A stretch of 64,000 nucleotides of DNA, taken from Gammaproteobacteria bacterium (GTDB lineage Bacteria > Pseudomonadota > Gammaproteobacteria > SZUA-229). Position numbers and translations under genes: made by a program. The notes beneath the pieces were generated by a model. It ran no database searches and was not told the DNA's origin. It saw nothing but the letters and a program-made list of their open reading frames with translations. The stretch spans positions 1-64,000 of the forward strand of contig JASBSR010000015.1 in the NCBI GenBank assembly GCA_030148865.1, written 5' to 3'. Positions 1 through 12,268 of this stretch are shown here, in pieces; positions within the stretch are counted from its first letter, which is position 1; the number at the start of each line of letters is the position of its first letter.

Positions 1-38
1 ACTGCCAACTGCCAACTGCCAACTGCCAACTGCCAACT
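1..38. repeat. tandem heptamer repeat ACTGCCA
   Basis: Five consecutive copies of the 7-base unit ACTGCCA run from the window edge to just before the cbbO stop codon. The array may continue outside the window. A related GCCAACTGCTGAC sequence lies after gcvPB near 54541-54555, so the unit may derive from a dispersed intergenic motif. Confidence 0.8.
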
Positions 39-43
39 ATCTT

Positions 44-2383
44 TTAAGATGTGAGCGAAGCGAACAAGGTTGGCAGCTTTTCTGGCAGACGATCGACGTT
101 ATCAATAATGGTGTAATTATTCTCTCCAAAAATACGTTTTACGTACGCGTCAGCATGTGGGTCGAGTGTCAGGCAATAGGTTAAAACGCCCGTGCTGTAT
201 AATTCTTCGACGGCCTTTTTGGTGTCATGACGCAAATGCTGCGGATCGCGTTCATCAATATCAGCGGGTTCGCCATCGGTCACCAGTAAAACCAGTTTGC
301 GTCGTTCCGGCTGTTTCAGCAGGTGCTGGCCAGCATGTCTTAAGGCCGCGCCCATGCGTGTCGATAAGCCGCCTTTCATACCAGCGAGACGTGATTTGGT
401 GTCATCATCAAAATGCTGGCTAAAGTCCTTGAAGCGATAATATTGTACGTCGTGACGTCCATCCGAAGCAAAGCCGTGCAGAGCAAATGGGTCTCCGATG
501 CCATTGATGGCGGTAGCGACCAGGGTGGCGGCTTCGCGGGTAAGTTCCAGCACGGTTTTATCTGAGCCGGCCATCGCTTCGTTGGTGGATTCAGACAGAT
601 CCATTAATACTACCACCGCGAGGTCACGACTCTTGAGCACGTTGCGCATTGTAATGCGTGGATTCGGTTGTTCGCCCATGCGGATGGAAATCATGGCATC
701 GACCGCAGCATTGAGATCGATTTCGTCACCGTCTTCCATATTACGCACACGCTGTACGCCTTCAGGGGTTAACAGGTCGATGATTTGTTTGATGCGGTGC
801 GCAATAGGCTTATATTGAGTCAGGATTTCATTGATGTCATCCGGATCACCTTTGGGTTGACGGCGCTCGTACACGGTGGCCCAGTCGGGGCGGTGTAACT
901 GAATCTGGTAATCCCATTCCTGATAATGATACGGATCGGACACTGGCTCCTTACCCCACATTTCATTAAAACTGAGCGTTTTGTCAGTGAGGTCATCCTC
1001 GTAGGGGCGTAGCTCGGTTGAGCAGGTCCAGATTTCCTGGGCGTCATCTCCCGCAAGTTCGCAGTCAATTTCATTGATCATTTCCATCAGGCTGACAGTT
1101 TTGCGAACCTGACGCATGCTGGCGGGTATGTACGCCGTACCTGTATCCCAGTTGAACTCTTCGAATTCCCAGACATAACGATTGTCATCGCGATAGGGAA
1201 TGCGAATACGTTCGAGTATACGCAGGCTGGGTACGGCTTTGCGTGTCGAGAATAAATTGAATAATTCCAGGCCTTTATGCCAGGAGAACTGATTATCGTC
1301 CTGTTTGTCAGCAATGTTTTCGTGAAAGCTGGCGACCAGGCTATTAATTTCTGTATCGTCAGAACTGACACTGTCGTCGAGCAGCATCAGTGCCACATGC
1401 TCCAGCATGGGCAGTGCGGGATGTGCCGCCTGTTCGTCAACTTGTTGTGCTAACAAAGAGCGCCATAGTTTTTTCAGGCCTGGAAAATCTTTTGTTGCCT
1501 TGTATTCGATGCGGGCGTCTTCCAGTAAGCCAATGAAAAACATTTGCGCCGGGCTGAGTTGTTCAGCGGAGATTGGCGCTGTGGAATAGCACATGTGTGC
1601 AGCCATGTGCGCAGCAGTCGCACGGTACAGTTCGAGACCGGGAATGCCTTCGATGTCGTCGACGGCATCCGGCATATGTAAAATTCGATTTTCGATATAA
1701 GGTCGAAAATCTGTGTAATCGGCCCCGGTGGGGCGCAGGAAAAAATTGCGTGCCCATAATGCGCGCAGATAAAAATTAAGCTTACGCTGCACTTTGATGA
1801 ACAAAACACCGCGGCGTTCTTTTTGTAGCATGGCTTTGGAGTCAGCGGACTCCAGATTGAAGTATGCTGTCAGATTATTAAAGTCACGACGGTAAGCCTG
1901 GGCGCCAAACTGGGCCCAACGCCGCAGACCGCTCAAGGTTAATTTTGATAATAGATCATCCATGTGATTCAACATGGGTCGCAGGCCACGTGCCGCAGTC
2001 GATGCTAGCTGATGGATGAAAGTGAGGTAGCCACGCAGCAGTTCAGCGTCGCCGAGGTTACGTGCTGCAGAGGGCAGGCTGCTAAATAGTAGAGAAATAA
2101 CTTCACCCGAAGTCATCGATGATAATTTCATCGCCGCCGTGAGGCAGTCAGGAATAATGTCTTCGCCGCACTCTTTCACCACCTGTGGCATTTCCTGCAA
2201 GTAGGTAATCACGACATCGCTACCGCGTCCCAGTTTGCATAGCGCCTTAGCGCCATCCATATAGGTTTGCAGGCCGGTGGGTGACATGATGCGCGCAGCG
2301 TCCTGAAAGGTGGCTTCCAGTACGGTACGCACAGCAGGTGCCTGTGCAAGAAATTCTTCGTAATCTTCGAGTTTAATACTCAT
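44..2383 (-). CDS. cbbO: RuBisCO activation protein CbbO (VWA domain)
   Basis: A 779-residue protein, the usual size for CbbO. The C-terminal ~190 residues form a von Willebrand factor A domain with a MIDAS motif (DLSES and a later TDGEP). The N-terminal two thirds match the CbbO/NorD type. In this family CbbO binds RuBisCO through the VWA domain and works with the hexameric AAA+ CbbQ motor to remove inhibitory sugar phosphates from inactive form I enzyme. It is the last gene of the cbbL-cbbS-small gene-cbbQ-cbbO operon, and an inverted repeat separates it from cbbQ, which may lower its expression relative to cbbLS. Family assignment is firm; the activase role is from family knowledge. Confidence 0.93.
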   Translation of the reverse strand: MSIKLEDYEEFLAQAPAVRTVLEATFQDAARIMSPTGLQTYMDGAKALCKLGRGSDVVITYLQEMPQVVKECGEDIIPDCLTAAMKLSSMTSGEVISLLFSSLPSAARNLGDAELLRGYLTFIHQLASTAARGLRPMLNHMDDLLSKLTLSGLRRWAQFGAQAYRRDFNNLTAYFNLESADSKAMLQKERRGVLFIKVQRKLNFYLRALWARNFFLRPTGADYTDFRPYIENRILHMPDAVDDIEGIPGLELYRATAAHMAAHMCYSTAPISAEQLSPAQMFFIGLLEDARIEYKATKDFPGLKKLWRSLLAQQVDEQAAHPALPMLEHVALMLLDDSVSSDDTEINSLVASFHENIADKQDDNQFSWHKGLELFNLFSTRKAVPSLRILERIRIPYRDDNRYVWEFEEFNWDTGTAYIPASMRQVRKTVSLMEMINEIDCELAGDDAQEIWTCSTELRPYEDDLTDKTLSFNEMWGKEPVSDPYHYQEWDYQIQLHRPDWATVYERRQPKGDPDDINEILTQYKPIAHRIKQIIDLLTPEGVQRVRNMEDGDEIDLNAAVDAMISIRMGEQPNPRITMRNVLKSRDLAVVVLMDLSESTNEAMAGSDKTVLELTREAATLVATAINGIGDPFALHGFASDGRHDVQYYRFKDFSQHFDDDTKSRLAGMKGGLSTRMGAALRHAGQHLLKQPERRKLVLLVTDGEPADIDERDPQHLRHDTKKAVEELYSTGVLTYCLTLDPHADAYVKRIFGENNYTIIDNVDRLPEKLPTLFASLTS

Positions 2384-2412
2384 GATCTTGTCTTGTTTGA
2401 CTAAAAGATAAA

Positions 2413-2518
2413 GTCCGCAAATGGATGCAAATAAACGCTAATATTTTCTGCCGAATCCAGGACCCGGTTACTGAAAAAGATTTTTCTTTTATTTGCGTTC
2501 ATTAGCGGACGCCAATAC
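2413..2518. repeat. inverted-repeat element between cbbQ and cbbO
   Basis: The left arm (about 2413-2437, beginning GTCCGCAAATGG) is imperfectly complementary to the right arm (about 2486-2513, ending TTAGCGGAC). It belongs to the same family as the elements at 3413, 40694 and 43330. Because it sits inside a co-directional operon it would be transcribed and could fold into a long hairpin between cbbQ and cbbO. Confidence 0.65.
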
Positions 2519-2527
2519 TTTTAATAT

Positions 2528-3343
2528 TTAACCGAAAAATGTCTGTACTGCGGCATCCAGGGTGTCGCGCATGTCCGGGTCATCGGTCAATGGTGTCACC
2601 ATGGTCATGCTGCAGGCGGCTTTGGGATCGACGCCCTTGTTGATCAGCTGACCTGCGTATACCAGCAGACGCGTTGAAATCCCTTCGTCCAGGCCGTGCC
2701 CCTTCAGGTTGCGCGCACGATGCGAGATTTGCACCAGTTTTTCGGCGATGGCCTTGTCGACACCAGATTCTTTGGCAACAATCGCCACTTCAATGTCTTC
2801 TGTTGGGTAATCAAAGTCGAGAGCACCAAAACGTTGTTTGGTGGATTGTTTAAGATCTTTCATCAAGCTCTGATAACCGGGGTTGTACGAAATGACCAGC
2901 TGGAAATCTTTGTGAGCTTCTACCAGTTCGCCTTTTTTATCCAGCGGCAGAGTGCGACGGTGATCGGTCAGCGGGTGAATCACCACAGTGGTGTCCTGAC
3001 GTGCTTCGACGACTTCGTCGAGATAACATATGGCACCGATACGCGCGGCAGTGGTCAGTGGCCCGTCCTGCCATTTGGTGCCGTCTTTGTCTAACAAAAA
3101 GCGGCCAACCAGATCTGATGCGGTCATGTCCTCGTTGCAGGCGACAGTGATCAGTGGTCTGCCCAGTTTCCAGGCCATGTATTCGACAAAACGAGATTTA
3201 CCGCAACCGGTGGGGCCTTTTAACATCATCGGCATGCGCGCGTTGTAGGCGGCTTCGTATAGCGCAACTTCATTGCCAACCAGCTCATAATACGGTTCGT
3301 TCTTAACGATGTATTGTTTTGGATCTACAGTGTTATCAGACAT
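2528..3343 (-). CDS. cbbQ: RuBisCO activation AAA+ ATPase CbbQ
   Basis: A MoxR-type AAA+ ATPase of about 271 residues when started at the ATG at 3343, which has an AAGG ribosome site 7 bases upstream; an upstream in-frame extension to 3379 is less likely. The Walker A motif GPTGCGKS lies at residues 43-50 and the Walker B is CYLDEV. CbbQ and CbbO form a complex that remodels inhibited form I RuBisCO using ATP. The gene lies between the small cbb protein and cbbO, flanked on both sides by inverted-repeat elements. Confidence 0.94.
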   Translation of the reverse strand: MSDNTVDPKQYIVKNEPYYELVGNEVALYEAAYNARMPMMLKGPTGCGKSRFVEYMAWKLGRPLITVACNEDMTASDLVGRFLLDKDGTKWQDGPLTTAARIGAICYLDEVVEARQDTTVVIHPLTDHRRTLPLDKKGELVEAHKDFQLVISYNPGYQSLMKDLKQSTKQRFGALDFDYPTEDIEVAIVAKESGVDKAIAEKLVQISHRARNLKGHGLDEGISTRLLVYAGQLINKGVDPKAACSMTMVTPLTDDPDMRDTLDAAVQTFFG

Positions 3344-3412
3344 GGTATACCTTTTTTCATTAAGTTGATTTTGTTTCAAAACAAGGCTTCTATAAATTAA
3401 AAACTTTATATA

Positions 3413-3522
3413 TCCACAGATGAACGCGGATGAACGCAGATAAAAAAACTACAACAAATACACCTTGTGTTGAAGCAAGAACAGCAAAACTAAATTAGTT
3501 TTATCCGTGTTCATCTGTGGAC
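3413..3522. repeat. inverted-repeat element upstream of cbbQ
   Basis: The left arm (3413-3445) starts TCCACAGATGAACGCGGATG and the right arm (3499-3522) is its near reverse complement ending CATCTGTGGA. It lies between the small cbb gene and cbbQ. Arms of the same sequence occur at 40694-40899 and 43330-43436. Confidence 0.75.
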
Positions 3523-3544
3523 CATTAATTTTTACGTATCGTTT

Positions 3545-3856
3545 TTATACTTCGTCTTCGGTTTCCTGTTCACCGCTCCAGCCGGCAGCGCGCGCTGTTT
3601 CGACAGCGGCATTGTGGATTTTCTGGTGACGTTGAAACAGGTCTTCCGGTAAATGGCTCACCAGGCAGCCGTACTTGTCCCACTCGGCGTTCACTTTTTG
3701 CAGCAATGCATCGACGCCGGCAAAGTTCCAGCCTTCGCAGGTTTCAGTTTCGGGGATCAGGCCAAATACCCAGGCATCACGCACAATCTTGCCTATGGTG
3801 GTCATACCACCATTGACGTCATTGTTAATGCCGACATATTTATCTGGTTTCGCCAT
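3545..3856 (-). CDS. small conserved-looking cbb operon protein (CbbN candidate)
   Basis: A 103-residue acidic soluble protein with no signal peptide or membrane segment, located 85 bases after cbbS and before cbbQ. It contains DAWVFGLIPE and ETCEGW segments and an acidic tail (GEQETEDEV). Some autotrophs, such as ammonia oxidisers with cbbLSQON operons, carry a small uncharacterised cbbN; whether this is the same family cannot be settled by reading alone. Its operon position suggests a role with RuBisCO or its activation machinery. An intrinsic terminator just upstream would separate its expression from cbbLS. No function can be read from motifs. Confidence 0.75.
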   Translation of the reverse strand: MAKPDKYVGINNDVNGGMTTIGKIVRDAWVFGLIPETETCEGWNFAGVDALLQKVNAEWDKYGCLVSHLPEDLFQRHQKIHNAAVETARAAGWSGEQETEDEV

Positions 3857-3876
3857 AATGTTTTCGTTTCGGAGTT

Positions 3877-3914
3877 AAAAAAGCCCCTGACCGAAATCGT
3901 CCGGGCAGGGGCCT
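3877..3914 (-). terminator. intrinsic terminator after cbbS
   Basis: On the minus strand a GCCCCTG/CAGGGGC stem is followed by six T, 28 bases beyond the cbbS stop. It lies inside the operon, so partial read-through would give high cbbLS and lower small gene, cbbQ and cbbO transcript levels. Confidence 0.75.
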
Positions 3915-3941
3915 GATTGTTGTGCTTGTATCAAGCCGTTG

Positions 3942-4301
3942 TTAAACAGCAATACCGCGATACACCACCATGGCCGTACCCGCAGACTGTGCGAAGTTGT
4001 CAAAGCCCAGCAGACGCACGTGGTTCTTCGGGTGAGCTTTATGACAGGCTTCGATTTCAGCCAGAATGGTGTCGACATTGGTTTCGCCAAACATGGGTAG
4101 TTTCCACATGTACCAGTAGTTGCTGATCGCATTTTCTGGCTCTGTGTGTTCAATGCCCGGGTTCCAGCCTTTATCAACGATATACTGGATCTGAGCGCGA
4201 GTCGACTCTTTGCTCAAAGGTGGCAGGTATGAAAAAGTTTCATATTTACGGCTCTGGGCGGCGTCGCTCAGGCTCGAATTGTAATCTTGTACATCACTCA
4301 T
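3942..4301 (-). CDS. cbbS: RuBisCO form I small subunit
   Basis: A 119-residue small subunit with typical form I segments: the ETFSYLPPL start region, [10 protein letters not shown] and HVRLLGFDN. It assembles with CbbL as L8S8 to fix CO2 onto ribulose-1,5-bisphosphate. An AGGAG ribosome site precedes the ATG. It follows cbbL by about 90 bases, the normal order, and is followed by an intrinsic terminator. No carboxysome shell genes follow. Confidence 0.97.
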   Translation of the reverse strand: MSDVQDYNSSLSDAAQSRKYETFSYLPPLSKESTRAQIQYIVDKGWNPGIEHTEPENAISNYWYMWKLPMFGETNVDTILAEIEACHKAHPKNHVRLLGFDNFAQSAGTAMVVYRGIAV

Positions 4302-4390
4302 TGTGATTTACTCCTGGTAAGTTTTGCGTGTCGTTAGGTTAAGTCGCTGGTGCTGAGTCGCGCTTGTGTGGCACGACTCAGAAGAGTCAG

Positions 4391-5809
4391 TTACTTGTGA
4401 GCTACGTCCAGCTTGTCAACGGTGTCGAATTCAAATTTGATTTCTTTCCAGGTGTCCATCGCAGCACCCAGTTCCGGGCTGCTCTTGGCAGCTTTGGTCA
4501 GAATATCTTTGCCTTCTTTCTCGATCTCAACACCGGCGTTACGTGCTTCAACACAGGCTTCAACCGCAACACGGTTAGCTGCTGCACCTGCAGCATTACC
4601 CCATGGGTGACCTAATGTGCCGCCACCGAACTGCAGACAGGAGTCGTCACCGAAGATGCTCACCAGCGCAGGCATGTGCCATACGTGAATACCACCCGAT
4701 GCTACCGGGATCACGCCAGGCATTGCGCCCCAGTCCTGATCGAAGAACAGGCCACGTGAACGGTCTTCTTTGATGAATGAATCGCGCATGGTGTCGATCC
4801 AGCCCAGAGTGGCTTCACGGTCGCCTTCCAGTTTGCCCACGACAGTACCCGAATGCAGATGGTCGCCACCCGAGAGGCGCAGAACCTTGGTGAGAACACG
4901 GAAGTGAATGCCATGGTGCGGGTTGCGATCGAGCACGGCGTGCATGGCACGGTGAATGTGCAACAGCATGCCATTGTTCTGACACCATTGTGCCAGTTGA
5001 GTATTCGCTGACAGACCGCCGGTTAAGTAATCGTGCATGATGATCGGCGCGCCGATTTCTTTGGCGTATTCAGCACGACGCATCATTTCGTCAGATGTGG
5101 GTGCTGTGACGTTCAGGTAGTGACCTTTACGCTCGCCGGTTTCGGCTTCGGCTTTGTGAATGGCTTCCATCACGAAGTCAAAACGATGACGCCAGCGCAT
5201 AAACGGCTGCGAGTTAACGTTTTCGTCGTCTTTGGTGAAATCGAGACCACCGCGTAGGCCTTCGTAGCAGGCGCGACCGTAGTTTTTAGCCGACAGACCC
5301 AGTTTAGGTTTAATGGTACAACCCAGCAGAGGGCGGCCATATTTGTTCAGAATGTCGCGTTCAACCTGAATACCCTGTGGCGGGCCATTACAAGTCATAA
5401 CATAAGCAACCGGGAAGCGAATGTCTTCCAGACGCAGTGCGCGCAGAGCTTTAAAGCCGAATACATTACCCACCAGAGAAGTCAGTACGTTGACTACCGA
5501 GCCTTCTTCGAACAGGTCGATGGGGTAAGCGACAAAGGCATAGAAACAGGTGTCATCGCCAGGCACGTCTTCGATCGCGTAAGCACGACCTTTGTAGTAG
5601 TCCAGATCGGTCAGCAGATCGGTCCAAACCGTGGTCCAGGTACCAGTGGACGATTCAGCGGCAACAGCGGCTGCGACTTCTTCGCGAGGTACGCCATCCT
5701 GTGGGGTGATCTTGAAACAGGCCAGAATATCAGTTTCTTTTGGCGTGTAATCGGGCATCCAGTAAGTTTCGCGGTATTGTTTTACACCCGCGTTATAAGT
5801 TTTAGCCAT
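4391..5809 (-). CDS. cbbL: RuBisCO form IA large subunit
   Basis: A 472-residue large subunit. The start at 5809 is chosen because GGAGG lies 8 bases upstream and the length fits; an in-frame ATG at 5827 would add six residues. Key residues are visible: the substrate/catalytic lysine in [10 protein letters not shown], the carbamylated lysine in [14 protein letters not shown], the HIHRAMHAV histidine and the loop-6 lysine in [13 protein letters not shown]. It catalyses the carboxylation step of the Calvin cycle. The company of cbbQ/cbbO without carboxysome genes fits the form IA-q arrangement. It is transcribed divergently from cbbR. Confidence 0.98.
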   Translation of the reverse strand: MAKTYNAGVKQYRETYWMPDYTPKETDILACFKITPQDGVPREEVAAAVAAESSTGTWTTVWTDLLTDLDYYKGRAYAIEDVPGDDTCFYAFVAYPIDLFEEGSVVNVLTSLVGNVFGFKALRALRLEDIRFPVAYVMTCNGPPQGIQVERDILNKYGRPLLGCTIKPKLGLSAKNYGRACYEGLRGGLDFTKDDENVNSQPFMRWRHRFDFVMEAIHKAEAETGERKGHYLNVTAPTSDEMMRRAEYAKEIGAPIIMHDYLTGGLSANTQLAQWCQNNGMLLHIHRAMHAVLDRNPHHGIHFRVLTKVLRLSGGDHLHSGTVVGKLEGDREATLGWIDTMRDSFIKEDRSRGLFFDQDWGAMPGVIPVASGGIHVWHMPALVSIFGDDSCLQFGGGTLGHPWGNAAGAAANRVAVEACVEARNAGVEIEKEGKDILTKAAKSSPELGAAMDTWKEIKFEFDTVDKLDVAHK

Positions 5810-5877
5810 GTTCTTTGCCTCCATCAAGCAAACAATTTTTCAAATTCAGTTGTACAACAGTCTTGAGTGAGCCAAGC

Positions 5878-5908
5878 AGTATAACGCCGTTTGCTCTGAA
5901 ATATTCAA
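5878..5908 (-). promoter_or_regulatory. possible cbbL promoter
   Basis: On the minus strand TATACT (plus 5878-5883) and TTGAAT (plus 5903-5908) resemble -10 and -35 boxes with a 19-base spacer, about 70 bases upstream of the cbbL start. The spacer is long, so activation by CbbR would fit, but this is a weak prediction. Confidence 0.35.
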
Positions 5909-5980
5909 TCCGGTCCAACGTGGAAAAGAAGTATAGAAAGCTGGTATCATAATTACAAGTCAATATTATTGATTGTAACG

Positions 5981-5996
5981 ATAAGTTAATACTTAT
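5981..5996. promoter_or_regulatory. CbbR-type operator candidate
   Basis: ATAAGT-TAAT-ACTTAT is a perfect 6-base inverted repeat containing the T-N11-A signature of LysR-type sites. It lies 15 bases upstream of cbbR in the divergent cbbR/cbbL intergenic region, where autoregulation and activation of cbbL are expected. Confidence 0.5.
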
Positions 5997-6011
5997 GATA
6001 CTATTGTGACC

Positions 6012-6923
6012 ATGCACCTGACGTTCAGACAAATCGAAGTTTTTACTGCGGTGGCACGCCACGAAAATTATACCCGCGCCGCCCAGGAGTTGCATCTCAG
6101 CCAGCCGGCAGTGTCGATGCAAATCCGCCAGCTGGAGCAAGGCATCGGCCTGCCGCTGTTCGAACAGATTGGCAAAAAGATACACCTGACCGAAGCCGGG
6201 CGGCACATGTATGCAGTAGGCCGCCAGATCGCCGATGTCCTAGGTGAGGCCGAGGAAGTTTTCGAAGCTTTCAAGGGCGTTGAGCGCGGCACCTTGGCGA
6301 TCTCGGTGGCGACCACGGCGAGCCATTTTGCCACCCGTTTACTGGCCGAGTACTCGAAACAGCACACCGGCATTACCATTAGTCTGGATATCACCAATCG
6401 TGAAGCATTGCGCAGCCAGCTGGAGAATAATGAACCCGATCTGGTGATCATGGGCCAGCCACCTGAAGGCGTCGAAGTCGAGGCCGATGCTTTTATGGAA
6501 AATCCGCTGGTAGTGATTGCTGCACCGAATCATCCATTGGCGCAGCGGCGTTCGATCCCGCTCAGCGAATTCGAGCAGGCAAACTTTGTGGTGCGCGAAA
6601 CCGGCTCGGGCACGCGTAGTGCGGCCGAGCGGTTTTTTGAGCAGCAGGGGGTGGCGTTTCACACCGCCATCGAAATGACCAGTAACGAAGCGATCAAGCA
6701 GGCGGTGCAGGCCGGGCTGGGTCTGGGTATTGTTTCCAGCCACACGCTGGAGCTGGAGCTGCAAACCGGGCGGCTCACGATTCTTGATGTCGAAGATTTT
6801 CCCATCCGTCGCCACTGGTACATGATTCAGCGTAAAGGTAAGCGTTTGTCGCCGGCAGCAATTGCATTCAAACAGTTTGTGCTCGACGAGGCTAAGCGCT
6901 TCGAAGCCGTGGCCGGGCTCTGA
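6012..6923 (+). CDS. cbbR: LysR-type RuBisCO operon regulator CbbR
   Basis: A LysR-family regulator of about 303 residues. The N-terminal winged helix (FRQIEVFTAVARHENYTRAA, then LSQPAVSMQI) is followed by a periplasmic-binding-like effector domain. In autotrophs CbbR senses metabolites such as RuBP or NADPH and activates the divergent cbb operon. Here it is divergent from cbbL with a 180-base intergenic region containing a T-N11-A palindrome. The start may be the ATG at 6012 or the GTG at 6006. Assignment as CbbR rather than another LysR rests on sequence type plus position. Confidence 0.92.
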   Translation: MHLTFRQIEVFTAVARHENYTRAAQELHLSQPAVSMQIRQLEQGIGLPLFEQIGKKIHLTEAGRHMYAVGRQIADVLGEAEEVFEAFKGVERGTLAISVATTASHFATRLLAEYSKQHTGITISLDITNREALRSQLENNEPDLVIMGQPPEGVEVEADAFMENPLVVIAAPNHPLAQRRSIPLSEFEQANFVVRETGSGTRSAAERFFEQQGVAFHTAIEMTSNEAIKQAVQAGLGLGIVSSHTLELELQTGRLTILDVEDFPIRRHWYMIQRKGKRLSPAAIAFKQFVLDEAKRFEAVAGL

Positions 6924-6939
6924 CATACATAAGGTATAA

Positions 6940-7581
6940 ATGATGTCTGATATTTGTATTCCGGGAATCGAAGTGCTTTATTTCGATGAAGCCGTGATCG
7001 TGCTACATAAACCCACGGCGATGTTATCGGTGCCGGGGCGTGGCCCTGAAAAGCAGGACTCACTCGCGTTCAGAGTGCAGCAAGTGCTGCCCGAGGCTAA
7101 AGTCGTGCACCGCCTTGATTGTCACACCTCGGGCGTGATGTTGATGGCCATCGGCATCGAGTCGCAACGTGAACTCAGTCGCCAGTTTCATGATCGTATT
7201 CCCGAGAAAGAATATATCGCCATCGTGCGTGGTCAGGTCGCGGGCGAAAGCGGCAAAATCGAACTGGCGATGCGCGGTGACCCGGACAACCGTCCGTATC
7301 AGTTACTCGATGAGATTCACGGCAAACCAGCCAGGACCCAATGGAATGTACTGGCGCGCAGCGATGCAACCACGCGCCTGCAATTATTGCCAGACACCGG
7401 GCGTACACATCAACTGCGAGTGCACTGTCATGCTATCGGCCACGTTGTAGTCGGTGATGGTTTGTATGGTGGTGAGGTCGAATCCCGCGAACCGCGCATG
7501 TTGCTACATGCGCAAATGCTGGCCTTTAATCATCCGCAAACTCAAGCGCGTATGGTAATGATGGCGGATTGTGAATTTTAG
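6940..7581 (+). CDS. rluA: RluA-family pseudouridine synthase
   Basis: A 213-residue pseudouridine synthase with the catalytic HRLDCHTSG motif and a later TGRTHQLRVH segment. The short length without an S4 domain fits RluA, which modifies 23S rRNA U746 and tRNA U32 in E. coli. Two adjacent ATG codons (6940 and 6943) follow an AAGG site; the second has the better spacing. It starts 16 bases after cbbR and may be co-transcribed with it. The exact RNA target is inferred from family size and motif. Confidence 0.88.
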   Translation: MMSDICIPGIEVLYFDEAVIVLHKPTAMLSVPGRGPEKQDSLAFRVQQVLPEAKVVHRLDCHTSGVMLMAIGIESQRELSRQFHDRIPEKEYIAIVRGQVAGESGKIELAMRGDPDNRPYQLLDEIHGKPARTQWNVLARSDATTRLQLLPDTGRTHQLRVHCHAIGHVVVGDGLYGGEVESREPRMLLHAQMLAFNHPQTQARMVMMADCEF

Positions 7582-7798
7582 TGATATTGGTAAAAACTCT
7601 TTGGCCACGGAGGCACAGAGGAAAAAGAGCTTTTGTTGGTAAAATGCTCAGGAAACGGGTGTAGGTAAATGCGTTTTAAATATTTAAAAACCTCCCGTTT
7701 TCTATGACTATTCCGGGCTTCCTGCCCGCCACCCATCGGGTCGCGTTGATTTGTGGCGTTCTGTCGATCCAGTCGAATTTGTCTGTGGCCCATCTTCT

Positions 7799-8422
7799 TT
7801 ACCAGCCGGTGATCACCGTGGTACTGAATAGATAGCCTCTGAAATCCATAATCACGCCAGTCGAGGTAATTTCTGTTAGTACAAAATCATCATTCAGTTT
7901 TTCGCCTTCTTCCATAAATCGTCCATTAATCACCACGCTGCGTTGCTGTGGGTTACTGGAATAGACGTGCGCAGAAAAATCCATCGCCGGAATCTGCTGG
8001 CGAATTTCGGCGGGCAGTTCTGAAATATCGACAGCGCGAAAACTGGCGGGCACGGATTCTACTGGTCGAGGTTCGACTTTGGCGGCAGGTGTGGGTTCAG
8101 GCTCGACACTGGCTGGCGGTGTGGCAACCATGGTATGGGTTTGTGTAAAAGTTTCGCGATGTACGTTTGCAGCAGGCGGGCTTGTGCTAGTCGCTGACAC
8201 CTTGTCGACTTCGATGAGCGGTGCTGGTGCCTGCCGGTGGAAAATAAAATACAGCAGCGCTGCAAAATTGAGCATGACCGCCACCACCAGTATCCATGGC
8301 CAGCGACTGCGTTTCTCTCTGTGGTAATTCAAACTGGATGAATGCATGGTTTGAATACCAGGTGCGGTGCCGTGTCCGCGTTCCTGTTCTGATTTTTTTA
8401 ATGCCTCCAGGATATAAGACAT
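7799..8422 (-). CDS. GspB/ExeB-type general secretion accessory protein
   Basis: A 207-residue inner-membrane protein. It starts with MSYILEALKKSEQER, the typical GspB N-terminus, has one membrane segment near residues 43-62, then a Pro-rich periplasmic linker and a C-terminal GspB domain (VVINGRFMEEGEKL). The start at 8422 is one base after the stop of the ExeA-like gene, so the two are coupled. In type II secretion ExeA/ExeB help insert the secretin ring through peptidoglycan. No other gsp genes lie in the window, so the pair is detached from the main cluster or serves another machine. Confidence 0.85.
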   Translation of the reverse strand: MSYILEALKKSEQERGHGTAPGIQTMHSSSLNYHREKRSRWPWILVVAVMLNFAALLYFIFHRQAPAPLIEVDKVSATSTSPPAANVHRETFTQTHTMVATPPASVEPEPTPAAKVEPRPVESVPASFRAVDISELPAEIRQQIPAMDFSAHVYSSNPQQRSVVINGRFMEEGEKLNDDFVLTEITSTGVIMDFRGYLFSTTVITGW

Positions 8423-8423
8423 A

Positions 8424-12258
<3,835 letters not shown>

Positions 12259-12268
12259 ATGGGGCGTA

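Noticed and set aside
1-38. CRISPR-like repeat array at the window start
   Set aside because: The unit is a 7-base tandem without spacers.
3545-5809. Carboxysome operon downstream of cbbLS
   Set aside because: No CsoS2, shell protein or carbonic anhydrase is present; the operon is the cbbQ/cbbO type.
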